Program-made: the position numbers and the translations under genes
The notes under the pieces: generated by a model
What the model was told of the DNA's origin: nothing
Database searches by the model: none
Seen by the model: only the letters and a program-made list of their open reading frames with translations
NCBI RefSeq assembly: GCF_017654505.1
Contig: NC_054548.1
Coordinates: forward strand, 32,563,774 to 32,627,773
DNA from: Polyodon spathula
Taxonomy: Eukaryota > Chordata > Actinopteri > Acipenseriformes > Polyodontidae
Length of the DNA: 64,000 bases
Direction of reading: 5' to 3'
Part shown: positions 53,831-63,284 of the stretch, piece after piece
Position numbering within the stretch: position 1 is the stretch's first letter
How the letters are laid out: each line of letters begins with the position of its first letter

Positions 53831-54316
53831 TGTGATGGGGGTTGGTGGGTGTAGCACTTGTGGGACCAGAAGTGACGACACAGAGGCAGTGAGGTGCAAC
53901 CTGTGCACCAGCAAGGCAGGGCTGGGCAGGTTTTTAATGATTCACCAAATAAACTAACAAAAAGGCGGTATTTCACAAAACAAACAAAAGAAACCCCTGG
54001 AAATACCAGCAATGCAAATCCCGGGTTAGAAAACAAATGAATAAACAAAACAGTCCCGAACACAATAAATCAAAACATGGGAAAGGGTACAGATGTTCTC
54101 GCAAAGGTCCACTGGGGTAGGGAAATGGAGGGGCAGGTAGCAGGAATTCCAGGCAGGCAGCCGCCTGTCCAGCGCTCTGGAAAACAATCACACACAAGAG
54201 CAACATATGTTCCAACAGCATGGCTTTTTCCATCTTTTTATCCCAGGACACTGAGACTGGAGCAGGGGAAGAGGTGCTGCTTGAATAGGGCTGAGCCCTG
54301 CCCCTGCAATCAGCCA
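53831..54316 (-). repeat. Copy b 5' LTR
   Basis: 486 bp from TGTGATGGGG to CAGCCA, followed by GCTG, the 4-bp target duplication. It matches the left LTR except for the deletion noted there. Confidence 0.8.
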
Positions 54317-54574
54317 GCTGATTGCCTGATCATGCTGAGTCATGCTGCTCAACCTGGCCGCTGCCTGGCAGCACTGTTACTGCTGGTGGCTCTCCAGCAC
54401 CACCAATGGTCAGGAGGGCGCGTTACAGCATCCCACAGCACTCTCCCTGTGACAAGGTGTTTCTATCAAAGCCATCCATCTCTGCCGTATCCACCTTTCA
54501 CTCAAATAAGGTGCATGTATAAGGGAAGATGGGTTTTAGGGTCACTCATGAGAAAACCCTGGAACGGAATCTAA
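54317..54574. other. Spacer before Penelope-like element
   Basis: Probably remaining flank of DIRS copy B or other repeat. No domain recognised. Confidence 0.35.
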
Positions 54575-54839
54575 CGGGAGAGTTTCTTTATCCAAACTGA
54601 CAACAACATTGCATACAAACTCCATACAACAGAAGAAACAACATTAAAACCTCTGACTGGACACCACCAAGTGGACCTAATGCCAGCCTAGAAGCTTACA
54701 TCACCACCTTCTGTCAGAAAGTTCTCAGATTATCCAAAAACAACTGGATATCCCTAACAACATTTCAAATATTGAAAGAAATGCTATATTATAATTAAAG
54801 AATAATCACGATATAGTAATTAAATAAGCAGATAAGGGA

Positions 54840-56098
54840 GGTGCTGTAGTCGTACTAAACACCACAGATTACATTGCTGATGAAGACCATCAACTCTTTG
54901 ATGTACTCTCTTATAAAGAACTTTTAGAATATCCTACTAAAGAATACACACAAAAACTAAACACCATCATAAAATCATTGCCAGACAACATTCAATCTAC
55001 CTTACAAAATGTCATACCTGAGACAACTAGGGCAGGTACTTTTTACTTACTTACCCAAAATCCACAAACCCGGTAATCCTGGCCGACCCATTGTGTCTGG
55101 CATAGGAACACACACAGATAGAATCTCCTGAATTTATAGAATCTTTACTTAAACCATTGGTGACAAAAACAGATCCAGGACATTAAACACTTCCTAAAAA
55201 AAACTTAAGGGATTTGGCCAACCACCCCAAAATTCTATACTAGTCACTATGGATGTATACCAACATCCCTCATTATGATGGTATATCAGCCTGTTTAAAA
55301 TTTTTAGAAAAAGAGACCAAAGATCTTAAAGTTCCCCCTCACATCATTGGCAAACTAATTGAACTTATTCTTACGCAGAACTATTTCACCTTTAACAACA
55401 AATATTATCAACCGATCATGGGAACAGCTATGGGGACCAAAATGGCACCAGAATACGCTAAGCTTTTCATGGCTAATCTGGAAAATGAATTTCTAGAACA
55501 ATATCCTTACAAACCACAATTTTACTTAAGATACATAGATGACATCTTTATTATCTGGACAGAAAGTGAAGCCTCATTACACTAATTCCACCATGCTCTC
55601 AATAATTACCATTGCACCATTGAACTGACAATGAATTATTCAAAAGAAATGATACAATTCTTAGACACAACAATAACCATCAAAAACGGCATCCATCTAC
55701 AGAAAACCCACCGACAGCCAAAAGTACCTCCACATAAATCACACATAAATCTGTCATTTACAGTCAACCTATTTGTTACCACCAATACTGCTCTGAAACT
55801 TTTGACAGAAACAAACATCTTTGCAGTGTTTGTGATGCTTTCGTCCAACAAACATATTCTCCAAAACAGATTGACAGAGAAAAGGAACATGCCATCAGAG
55901 AAAAATTGTTGGAATACAAAGTAAAACCTGCGTCTAAAAGAGTACCCTTAGCTGTTACATACAATCCATCCCTATCACTTCTCTACAAAATCATCTGAGA
56001 ATTACACCCAATTTTAGCTGAAGATTTCACCCTCTCCAATATTTTCTTGGAAACACCCCTCCTATCCTACAGACAACCACCTAACCTGTCTCAGCTTA
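54840..56098 (+). pseudogene. Penelope-like reverse transcriptase (broken)
   Basis: In interrupted frames: a KGGAVVVLNTTDYIADEDHQL-like block with DKGG (about 54830), FYLLPKIHKPGNPGRPIVSG (about 55035-55100), then open 55253-55585 with TNIPHYDGI, GTAMGTKMAPEYAKLFM and RYIDDIFIIW, the catalytic YIDD. A further frame (55631-55924) reads MIQFLDTTITIKNG. The order and motifs identify a Penelope-like RT. Stops at about 55130, 55185 and 55584 inactivate it. The frame is cut by ERV3 at 56098. Confidence 0.85.
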
Positions 56099-56560
56099 TG
56101 TTGTGTGAAATTTAATTACTTTAAATTTAAAAGGAAGTTGATGTGGAAGTAAATAAGACAATTACTTCACAGAGTAATTTTAAAAGGTCCTTTATTATTT
56201 CACACACACACACACACACACACACACGCAGTTACATACACAGATGCTATACTGCAAATAACGATATCCCTAACGGGACACAACCCAATAAGGTTACATA
56301 CAAAGATTATATTAATCACAGATCAATACAATCCATGAGACGCAACTGAACTAATTCTTACCCTTCCAAGCGGATCGGGAGAGCCCTTCGACCCTGGTAA
56401 GAGAAAGCAGCTGTCTCCAAGAAATTACCGAGCAGGACTGCGCACTAATCGTCACGGCTGACTCTCATCAGAGCAGGGGAGAACCCCGTCCTGTATAACT
56501 TACAAAGTTAGGCTTTTGCGTGCGAGAGAGTAATTGGCCAGATCACTCCCTCGAGGCTCA
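56099..56560 (-). repeat. ERV3 3' LTR (U3-truncated)
   Basis: Matches 58785-59258 with about ten differences and a CA-repeat length change. The match stops at gaggctc, whereas the other LTR continues for 152 bp to its TG end, so the 5' part of U3 was deleted together with adjacent env. Confidence 0.85.
56201..56227. repeat. (CA)n in ERV3 3' LTR
   Basis: A short CA run with a counterpart of different length at 58887-58908 in the 5' LTR. Confidence 0.95.
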
Positions 56561-57102
56561 TACCAGGCATGTTTAGTACACCAGGTACATTCAGGAAGTG
56601 GAGGAAACTTAATCGTAAAGTACACATGAGTTGAGACTAGAGGATGTGCCATACAAGTACATGTATGTATGAGGGGTATTACATGAGCATTCATATTCTT
56701 TGGTCGATCAGGCATAACCCAGATGTCATACAAATATGTGGTGCGATTAGTTATCTTGGTAGCGTTCATTATCCATATCGTCTTATTAGGACATATTTGA
56801 TCAGTAATGTTTTGTAAGCATGTAAGTGAGGTACGATTTGCCACACAGAGGGAAACGTGACTTGATACATTCACACAGGGACCTGCCGTCACCACACACG
56901 CCGGTCGATTGTCGACATTGCAATTTTTACAGCACCACAGTGTCCCAGTGACGTTGGCGAATGAACACTTTGTATTACCATTGCAGGTGAAGTTATCTTG
57001 GGTTTGGGTTTTGGTGTAGTTATTCCAGCTCAGCGTGACCCGATCCAGCTTTGTTAATTGATGTCCTGGAGACCAGGCCTGCAGCATCCCCACCACTGCC
57101 AA
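56500..57102 (-). pseudogene. ERV3 env, SU fragment running into LTR
   Basis: A 200-residue open frame starting with a hydrophobic leader-like stretch (MAVVGMLQAW), then Cys-rich sequence with about eight N-x-S/T sequons (NYT, NFT, NVT, NVS, NRT, NIT, NKT, NAT), as in a retroviral surface glycoprotein. The frame passes the deletion joint at about 56560, and the last 20 or so residues are LTR-encoded. The rest of SU and all of TM are missing, so no envelope function is possible. Confidence 0.7.
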
Positions 57103-57172
57103 TATCGCCTTCGTTCACCATACCCAGTGCTTCGTGGTGAATCTGCAAACAAACATACACACTCACAACTCA

Positions 57173-57465
57173 TTAGTTTTCTCTTATATAACATTTAGTA
57201 GCTGGGACATGTTCCCAGCCCTCTTCACCAGGTTTCATTATTGCTACCGTATTATCTTTTCCTACTGCAATCACATCTGCCGATTGTGGCGGTCCTTCCG
57301 CCTGTTGTACCCACACTTTAGCTCCATTAATGTCCGTGGACCCAAACCCTCCTATTCCTCTAGCTGTGTTAGTTAAGGGTTTATTCTGTGACATCATTCA
57401 TATTATATGGTTTTATCAGTAATTGTGCTATCTTGTCTCCTTTGTTTAGGACAATTGGTACCTCT
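57173..57465 (-). pseudogene. ERV3 dUTPase C-terminus with extra tail
   Basis: In one frame LNKGDKIAQLLIKPY (about 57455-57410) is dUTPase motif 4. After a frame change near 57395, RGIGGFGSTD (about 57350) is motif 5. About 45 further residues follow (KVWVQ, ADVIAVGKDNTV, WEHVPATKC) that resemble the small C-terminal domain of a retroviral integrase or a Pol tail; that identity is tentative. The N-terminal dUTPase motifs were deleted with pol. It lies immediately before env, as in ERV1. Confidence 0.65.
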
Positions 57466-58730
57466 GACGTGTTAATTTAGACCACAAGTCTTTTCGAGGG
57501 ATTTTTTTTTTTTTTTTTTTTTCCCCCCCCCCCGTTCCCCTGGTTCCTTGGTAGTTACCACGGAATGTCCACTGTGTATTCTCTTTCTTTTCTTCCTGTG
57601 TGCTCCAGTCTCCTAAGTCACCCAGTTCTCTAATTTTAACTACCACTCTCCCTACCTCTGTGCCCACTTCTGATATTAATAAAGCCAGTATGGCTCCCTT
57701 ATATGGTGGCGGCACGTCTCGTATTACAGCAGCGCGTACACCAGCAGTCAAAGGGAACTCATCTACTTCATGCGCGTGTCCGGTATACACAGCTTCTCTC
57801 ATAGTTAACTCCCGTAAGCGCTGTATGCATTCACTCAAAGTTCCCCATGAACCCCTCATTTCAGGCCAACTTTGCAATGTAGGATATTTTTCATTTGCTC
57901 CTTCTGCCATTAAAGTAAGGAGATTAGTATCACCATTATTTCCATCCATTCGGTTATGAAAACCTCTGCACCACTGTCTAATAATGAGATCTGTGCTCAA
58001 GTCCAAAAACTCAGAGTAATCACCGACATCTACACGTACATTTCCTGCTCCTGTATCGTATAACCGTAACAACCATTTATCAATTGGTTCACCTTGCTTT
58101 TGACGATATCGTTCTCTGATATCAAGTCGCTCTTGTTGTGTGTAATCCTCAGTAGACAACTGAGCAGTTATTATGTTGCCTTGTGGACCAGCAACTTGTC
58201 TGCGTCTAACAATAGTCACCATCCCATCGTTCCGGATCCCACCCTGCTACATTTGCACTAGCCACGAACGCACAGATCTTTTGCTTACTCGGCGTTTTCT
58301 TCTTTTTAGCATTAACTTTAGCAATATACACCGCAGCCCTCTCTGCCATTCCTGTCGTTTGCTGTAATTTTCCTCGCAAAACATCACACTGTGCCTGTGC
58401 AAGGGATGCACGTCCCATTGCATCAGACAATTCTACTATTTGCCGTTCTTGCCTTTTTTTTGCTTGTTCCAACTCCTCATCCTTAATACGGTAAGCCGTA
58501 TACACAATCCATAATCTACGTTGCAATGCTCATATTGGATCTTTATTACCAACTGGTACTTTCTTTAGACATGTTGTTAATTGTTCAGGTTTTGCTTGTT
58601 TCAATAGTTTAAACCAAGATTCTGGCAGCCCTCCGCCCTTTCTTAATTCTTGTGCCCCATCACTATAAATGGTTTCATCCCATTCAGGCAGCACCTCAGG
58701 CTCAAGCTCCTTATTCTTGCGTTTAAACAT
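57446..58730 (-). pseudogene. ERV3 gag (broken)
   Basis: ATG at 58730 starts MFKRKNKELEPEVLPEWDET. The frame has one TGA near 58530, continues through a helical, lysine-rich stretch (DEELEQAKKRQERQIVELS), and shifts near 58220. The main capsid-like block (58222-57560) includes YRQKQGEPIDKWLLRLYDTG and LRELTMREAVYTGHA. The 3' end is disrupted by a T/C homopolymer tract (57500-57533). Position between primer site and dUTPase supports gag; similarity to a named capsid is by general character only. Confidence 0.6.
57500..57533. repeat. Poly(T)-poly(C) tract in ERV3 gag
   Basis: About 23 T followed by about 10 C. Likely a slippage-expanded homopolymer near the pol deletion joint. Confidence 0.95.
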
Positions 58731-58761
58731 TGTGATTATTTACGTCCAAACTTCCTTTTAT

Positions 58762-58780
58762 GATCCTGCCGACAACGCCA
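58762..58780 (-). other. ERV3 primer binding site, tRNA-Ser type
   Basis: The plus strand gatcctgccgacaacgcca matches the ERV1 site except for one missing A, and lies 4 nt from the 5' LTR. Confidence 0.78.
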
Positions 58781-58784
58781 ATAA

Positions 58785-59410
58785 TGTTGTGTGAAATTTA
58801 ATTACTTTAAATTTAAAAGGAAGTTGATGTGGACGTAAATAAGACAATTACTTCACAGAGTAATTTTAAAAGGTCCTTTATTATTTCACACACACACACA
58901 CACACACACGCAGTTACATACACAGATGCTATACTGCGAATAACGATAGCCCTAACGGGACACAACCCAATAAGGTTACATACAAAGATTATATTAATCA
59001 CAGATCAATACAATCCATGAGACTGTGAGCAAGACCATGAGCAACTGAACTAATTCTTACCCTTCCAAGCGGATCGGGAGAGCCCTTCGACCCTGGTAAG
59101 AGAAAGCAGCTGTCTCCAAGAAATTACCGAGCAGGACTGCGCACTAATCCTCACGGCTGACTCTGATCAGAGCAGGGGAGAACCCCGTCCTTTATAACTT
59201 ACCAAGTTAGGCTTTTGCATGCGAGAGAGTAATTGGCCAGATCACTCCCTCGAGGCTCGGCCCTCTGAATAAACCATTCCTTTCCCTAGAACATTCTAAC
59301 CAAAACAAGTTATATAAACGTGACAAAAACAAGTTATATAAGATACAGGGTTATTATAGGGCAAGGGCAAAGATGAACTCGAACGCATTTCTAGAACTTT
59401 CTAGAACACA
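58785..59410 (-). repeat. ERV3 5' LTR
   Basis: 626 bp, TGTTGTG to AACACA on the plus strand. On the element strand it holds a TATA-like ttataaag (about 59192-59199) and AATAAA at 58877-58882. Confidence 0.85.
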
Positions 59411-59412
59411 CT

Positions 59413-59910
59413 TTTTTTATTAGTTTATCATCCAGAGCAAACTATCAACTGACCTAAACAATGCACACAGTGGAACTAAACCCTGCAATACCAACAGATG
59501 CAAAACCTGTCCCCATATCTCTACGCAGAATACCATCCTCACAGCACAAGGGAAACTGGGGATAAAAGGATCATTTACCCTCAGATCCAAAAATGTAATC
59601 TATATGATTAAATGTAGCCAATACCCCGATGGTACTTACATAGGAGAAACCAAACAACATCTTCGGACAAGGATGTATCTACACAGACACACCATCAGCA
59701 ACAAAATTACCAGCACTCTATTGGTAACCAGTTTAACATACCTAACCATTCTCTGCATGATCTGACAGTTCATGTTTTAAAGGGCAATTTCAAAAACACA
59801 CAAGTTAAATTTATAAAAATCCTGGACTCAAAAAACAAAGGACTCAATCGGGATACTGGTTTTCAACTTCTTTACAATTTGAAGTACTTGTTTATATACA
59901 TTGAATAAAT
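59413..59910 (+). pseudogene. Penelope-like GIY-YIG endonuclease (broken)
   Basis: Downstream of ERV3 the Penelope coding sequence resumes. NRCKTCPH is the Cys linker motif that precedes the endonuclease. IYMIKCSQ, then DGTYIGETKQHLRTR at about 59630-59675, is the GIY-YIG-type active region. LKGNFKNTQVKFIKILDS and LNRDTGF end the domain near 59860. A frame change occurs at about 59720 and another before 59460. The enzyme would nick target DNA. Confidence 0.82.
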
Positions 59911-59967
59911 GTGTATGTATGTGTGTGCTTATATGTAGATATGTATGTGTGCATATGTATGTATGTG

Positions 59968-60048
<81 letters not shown>

Positions 60049-60290
60049 ATCTATGTGTGCATGACATGTAGCTTTTTTTCCTTACATTAGAATTGTAGTG
60101 ATTCAAAATTGATTATTTTTATTAAAGTTCTGATGCAACCTTTGAATGTAAACATCACTCTCTTTCCTACTTTCACCTGAAGAAGAGACCTTTGAGGTCT
60201 TGAAAGCTTGTCCAATATAGTCCAATATTAGGTATCACTTCTCCTTCTCTTTGTCTATCACCTCTGGACTAATACGGCTACCATTTCATC
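59910..60290 (+). repeat. Penelope 3' non-coding end with (TG)n(TA)n
   Basis: A (TG)n run (59979-60001) and a (TA)n run (60003-60043) are followed by a conserved-looking segment, cctactttcacctgaagaag then ggactaatacggctacc. The latter recurs at the 3' ends of Penelope-like elements as I know them. Confidence 0.65.
60177..60205 (+). ncRNA. Hammerhead-ribozyme-like core (degenerate)
   Basis: CTGAAGA (60177-60183) fits the CUGANGA box. A 6-bp stem (gagacc with ggtctt, one G-U pair, loop tttga) follows, then GAAA (60202-60205). These are the two conserved boxes and stem II of a hammerhead. I do not see convincing stems I and III or the cleavage site, so it is probably a dead or partial motif. 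Confidence 0.4.
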
Positions 60291-60827
60291 TATCTACTAC
60301 TTTATCCAAACTACAAACTTGTTGTGGGTCGAAAATCCTTACTGCCTTCAGAAACTTGTGAGCTGGTTGAATAAAACGTGGTTTTATTCAGCATTGATCA
60401 GGCTACTAAGCTAGTCAATTTTTCATAAACTGTGTGGAAAGTTTTAATGTAATGTTTGTTTATACTGGCATCTGTGCTATGTAACTCTTATGCCAGTGCT
60501 CAGTATGTATTTATTAATTATCCAACTTTATTATACATTTGATGAACTGTAAGGTTTCAAACCAATGTTTAAGATCCACTAGTCCCTTACCTTGCGTTGC
60601 AATCAATGAGAGTTGAGACACCAAGAGGATATTGGTGCGTGCGATCGCTCAAAAAAATCCTTTTTGATTTTGTTGGTGCATTTACTTTTTCTAAAATAGC
60701 AAGTCTCGAGGTAAGCTTTTTTATTTTAAACACATTAATTTTGTAATTAGCTGGTATTTTCTAATTATCCAGAATTTAATGTGTTGCTTCCTTAGCTATT
60801 CTTTAGATCAGTTTAGCTGGAGTGACT
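60291..60827. other. No recognisable gene
   Basis: Intergenic AT-rich sequence between the Penelope 3' end and the solo LTR. Confidence 0.5.
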
Positions 60828-61033
60828 TGTGGCAAAGTGATGTGTGGATACAGGTGAGTGCAATGCAGAGCAGATAAAAATCACTCAGACAATTACTTTC
60901 AGGTGCAGGGGTGCTTATTGAGCAATGACAATGTCCAGAGCCTTATGGCAAATAATAAATGTTGGAGTGATACAGTAGTGTGTATCACTCGTAATTATAA
61001 TCCCTGGGTTTGACCCGCAACCAAAAGTCCAGG

Positions 61034-61075
<42 letters not shown>

Positions 61076-61389
61076 CACACAACACAAACACAAAATAGTG
61101 ATGGATATTAGGTGCTAGTGGTATAATTACAGTTCTCAATAAAATGCAGGGGACCACTTGGTTAACAAGCGCATCTGCTTCTGCAATCCATGGCTGCCAA
61201 GCTGTTTCCCATCTGGGTCTTTGAGTTTGGGTACAGTAGCGCCACCCCTTTTCTAGCCGGCCACCTTCCACCTACCCATGGGAATAAATTGGCCTGCCTT
61301 TTAGTCCAGGGTACTTTATTCCCTTTACATAGCGCCCTCACAGGTTGGGAGGGAGATCTAACACCAAGAGTCATTCAATCTCTGTCACA
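60828..61389 (-). repeat. Solo LTR (TGTGGCAAAG family) upstream of cryaa
   Basis: 562 bp from TGTGGCAAAG to TCTGTCACA, matching 40751-41465. It contains a (CA)n run at 61036-61077. It ends about 620 bp upstream of the predicted cryaa transcription start. No target duplication is evident. Confidence 0.82.
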
Positions 61390-61640
61390 GGCTACACAGA
61401 CATCTGGAGGTTTAGGGCTGAATTGCAGGTTAGTCCTGTTGTTTTAATTCCCCCGTCAATTTCGCAGGGCCCTAGTTATAATGTATGCATTTCTGCTGAC
61501 CAGACTGGTTCCTGACCTGTCTTAAAATCTCTGTTATATAGGGTCTTAAATAGTCTTGTGCCAGTTACCTCTTCAGTATTGTATGGAAGCAATGTTAGAG
61601 GTCACTTTAAATGAAAACAGATAAGGCAATCTTAATGATG

Positions 61641-61750
61641 CTTACCCTGATGGTATGCACCAATGAGATTAACTTACCCTGATGGTATGCACCAATGAGA
61701 TTAACTTACCCTGATGGTATGCACCAATGAGATTAACTTACCCTGATGGT
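61641..61750. repeat. 32-bp tandem repeat, about 3.4 copies
   Basis: A unit starting cttaccctgatggtatgcac repeats at 61641, 61673, 61705 and 61737 with essentially no divergence. It lies about 260-370 bp upstream of the predicted cryaa start. Confidence 0.92.
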
Positions 61751-61898
61751 TAAAAACAAAGCAAACAGAGTCTCACACAAAAAGTGGAGAATGAAACGGT
61801 ATGCCTTGTTTTGGCATGTTGCTATTGTCCAGCAATCTCTGGCACTGTAAATATATTAGCTAACCAGACTGTCATTTCCAGGTCACTCCCTCAGTTTA

Positions 61899-61909
61899 TG
61901 CTGACAGCA
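61899..61909 (+). promoter_or_regulatory. MAF-type half site (MARE-like)
   Basis: tgctgacagca contains the TGCTGAC half site bound by large MAF proteins, which drive crystallin genes in lens. It lies roughly 100 bp upstream of the predicted start, similar to the MAF element position known in bird and mammal alpha-A-crystallin promoters. The palindromic partner half is incomplete. Confidence 0.5.
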
Positions 61910-61975
61910 TTGCCCCTTTCATGACATAATGTCGTTCCATTGAAATCCCGGTTAATACCTTCTTTCTGTTAAGCA

Positions 61976-61986
61976 GATATATATAG
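61976..61986 (+). promoter_or_regulatory. TATA box of cryaa
   Basis: gatatatatag, about 100 bp before the ATG. It predicts a start near 62008-62013 and a 5' UTR of about 70-75 nt, in line with compact vertebrate crystallin promoters. Confidence 0.7.
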
Positions 61987-62082
61987 AGGGGTTGAAGTCA
62001 CCAGTGCTCCCACAGTTCAGCTAACCAACTTCCCTTCCTACTACGATTGCATTGTAAACAGCAGCAGCCACCAGCAACTACC

Positions 62083-62280
62083 ATGGACATTGCCATCCAG
62101 CACCCCCGGTTCAGAAGAGCACTTGGATCCTTCTATCCAAGCCGACTCTTTGATCAGTTTTTTGGTGAGGGCCTCTTTGACTACAACCTTTTTCCTTTCA
62201 CCACCTCGACCATCAGCCCTTACTACAGACAGTCCCTCGCTCGCAATTACCTAGAATCGACCAACTCTGGAACCTCTGAG
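62083..62280 (+). CDS. cryaa: Alpha-A-crystallin, exon 1 coding part
   Basis: The 66 codons from ATG 62083 (context accATGg) read [20 protein letters not shown], then [33 protein letters not shown] and SGTSE. This is the N-terminal region of the small heat-shock lens protein alpha-A-crystallin. The [16 protein letters not shown] and [11 protein letters not shown] stretches favour alpha-A over alpha-B. Exon 1 ends at GAG followed by gtaaac, the phase and position of the known first intron after the SE of the SE-VR junction. The alpha-crystallin domain is in later exons, not in this window. The protein is a lens chaperone and structural protein. Arg in place of the usual Trp after HP is unusual. 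Confidence 0.95.
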
Positions 62281-62286
62281 GTAAAC
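62281..62286 (+). other. cryaa: cryaa intron 1 splice donor
   Basis: GAG followed by gtaaac, a good donor at the conserved exon 1 boundary. Frames that read past it (to 62382) are intronic. Confidence 0.88.
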
Positions 62287-63276
62287 TATTTATTTATTTG
62301 GTATGTATTGACGTATTTATGTGTTTATTATATAATAGTTAGAATTAGAAACCCCTGCCAAAACAGTATCAGCAGGGTGTAGTACCTCCAATAACAGACG
62401 TGCAGCAGTGATTCGTTGAGACCATTCCTCAATGATACCAGCTCTAATTCTTTTAGAGGAGTTGGAGTGGAAATCTGCAGCAAAGACTGTTTTACATACT
62501 GTGGGAAGTGTTGAAAACTGAATTTGGTTGTCAGGTAAGGGTACAGAATTATAGATTAACAAGTCACATTGTTGTTATTGAATCATAGGATCACTGGGAT
62601 TCAACAACATAAAGTTCTGGGTCAGTTAGCTGCTTGGGACCTGATTAGTATTGAAGGGCTGAATGGTTTGCTGTTTGTATGTATGCTCTAAAACATACCA
62701 TTGGAAGCATGATCTAAAAAAAAAATGCCCTGGTTAGTACTGCAATTAGTAATTCCAATCCAGTTTAAATGCATTGTATTGATATTGTGCCTTTATTAGC
62801 ACAGTATATCAAAGTGCTTTGCATGTTGGTTAAAAACAGAAAGCATACAATGTCAAGACATATTAAAAATTACAAAATAACAATATATAGTAATAATAAT
62901 AAAAAATCATATCAATACATAATATAAATAAAACAACTGAAGAAAACTTAATTAGAATGATAAAAACATACAAAAATAAGCAAATAAACTAGATAAAAAA
63001 CAATAATATATGTAAGTCAGGTTAAAAAGGCTAAACTATAAAAGCAGCAAGTCTTTAATCTTCAATAAAAAAATATTGACCGAAGCAGCATATCTAATAG
63101 AAAAGGGCAATGAGTTCCACAATCTGGGGGCATCATAATGAAATGCCTTTTTTTCCCTCCCCTTTTCAATTTTCCCTTTGTAGTTTTCAATTTTGGTAGC
63201 CACACATTGACTATACTGAAAAAACGACTGGAAAAAATACATGTGACCTATAAATTCTTCTTGCCATCCTACAAGA
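62287..63276 (+). other. cryaa intron 1, no feature named
   Basis: Intronic sequence with no exon 2 signature. 62760-63240 is AT-rich and looks like an old dispersed repeat (gtgcctttattagcacag, aatgagttccacaatctgg), but I cannot classify it. Confidence 0.6.
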
Positions 63277-63284
63277 CTCTAAAT

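Larger units (their letters stand above)
51721..54316 (-). mobile_element. tRNA-Leu-primed non-autonomous LTR element, copy b
   Basis: A minus-strand element with LTRs at 51721-52320 and 53831-54316 (TGTGATGG to about CA), flanked by GCTG on both sides (51717-51720 and 54317-54320). The tRNA-Leu-type primer site lies just inside the right LTR. The interior carries a decayed version of copy a's ORF: zinc knuckles, Pro-rich spacer, PEPEGEE-type repeats and the GVACC module. No pol genes are visible. It is inserted in DIRS copy B. Confidence 0.78.
56099..59410 (-). mobile_element. ERV3: endogenous retrovirus deleted for most of pol
   Basis: Minus-strand provirus inserted in the Penelope-like element. 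The 5' LTR is 58785-59410, and the 3' LTR (56099-56560) lacks about 150 bp of U3. Flanks ctta (56095-56098) and cttt (59411-59414) are a probable 4-bp duplication with one change. Inside are a tRNA-Ser primer site, gag, a C-terminal dUTPase piece and an env SU piece. Protease, RT, RNase H and integrase core are gone. Shared primer type and dUTPase position tie it to ERV1. Confidence 0.82.
54575..60290 (+). mobile_element. Penelope-like element, split by ERV3
   Basis: Plus-strand Penelope-like retroelement: RT in 54840-56098 and GIY-YIG endonuclease in 59460-59910, with ERV3 inserted between them. The 3' non-coding end contains the ggactaatacggctacc phrase and a hammerhead-like core. Stops and frameshifts occur in both domains. 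The left boundary is uncertain. Confidence 0.82.

Noticed and set aside
62083..62280. Alpha-B-crystallin (cryab) as the identity
   Set aside because: The [12 protein letters not shown] and [11 protein letters not shown] stretches match alpha-A, and the exon ends at the alpha-A SE boundary.
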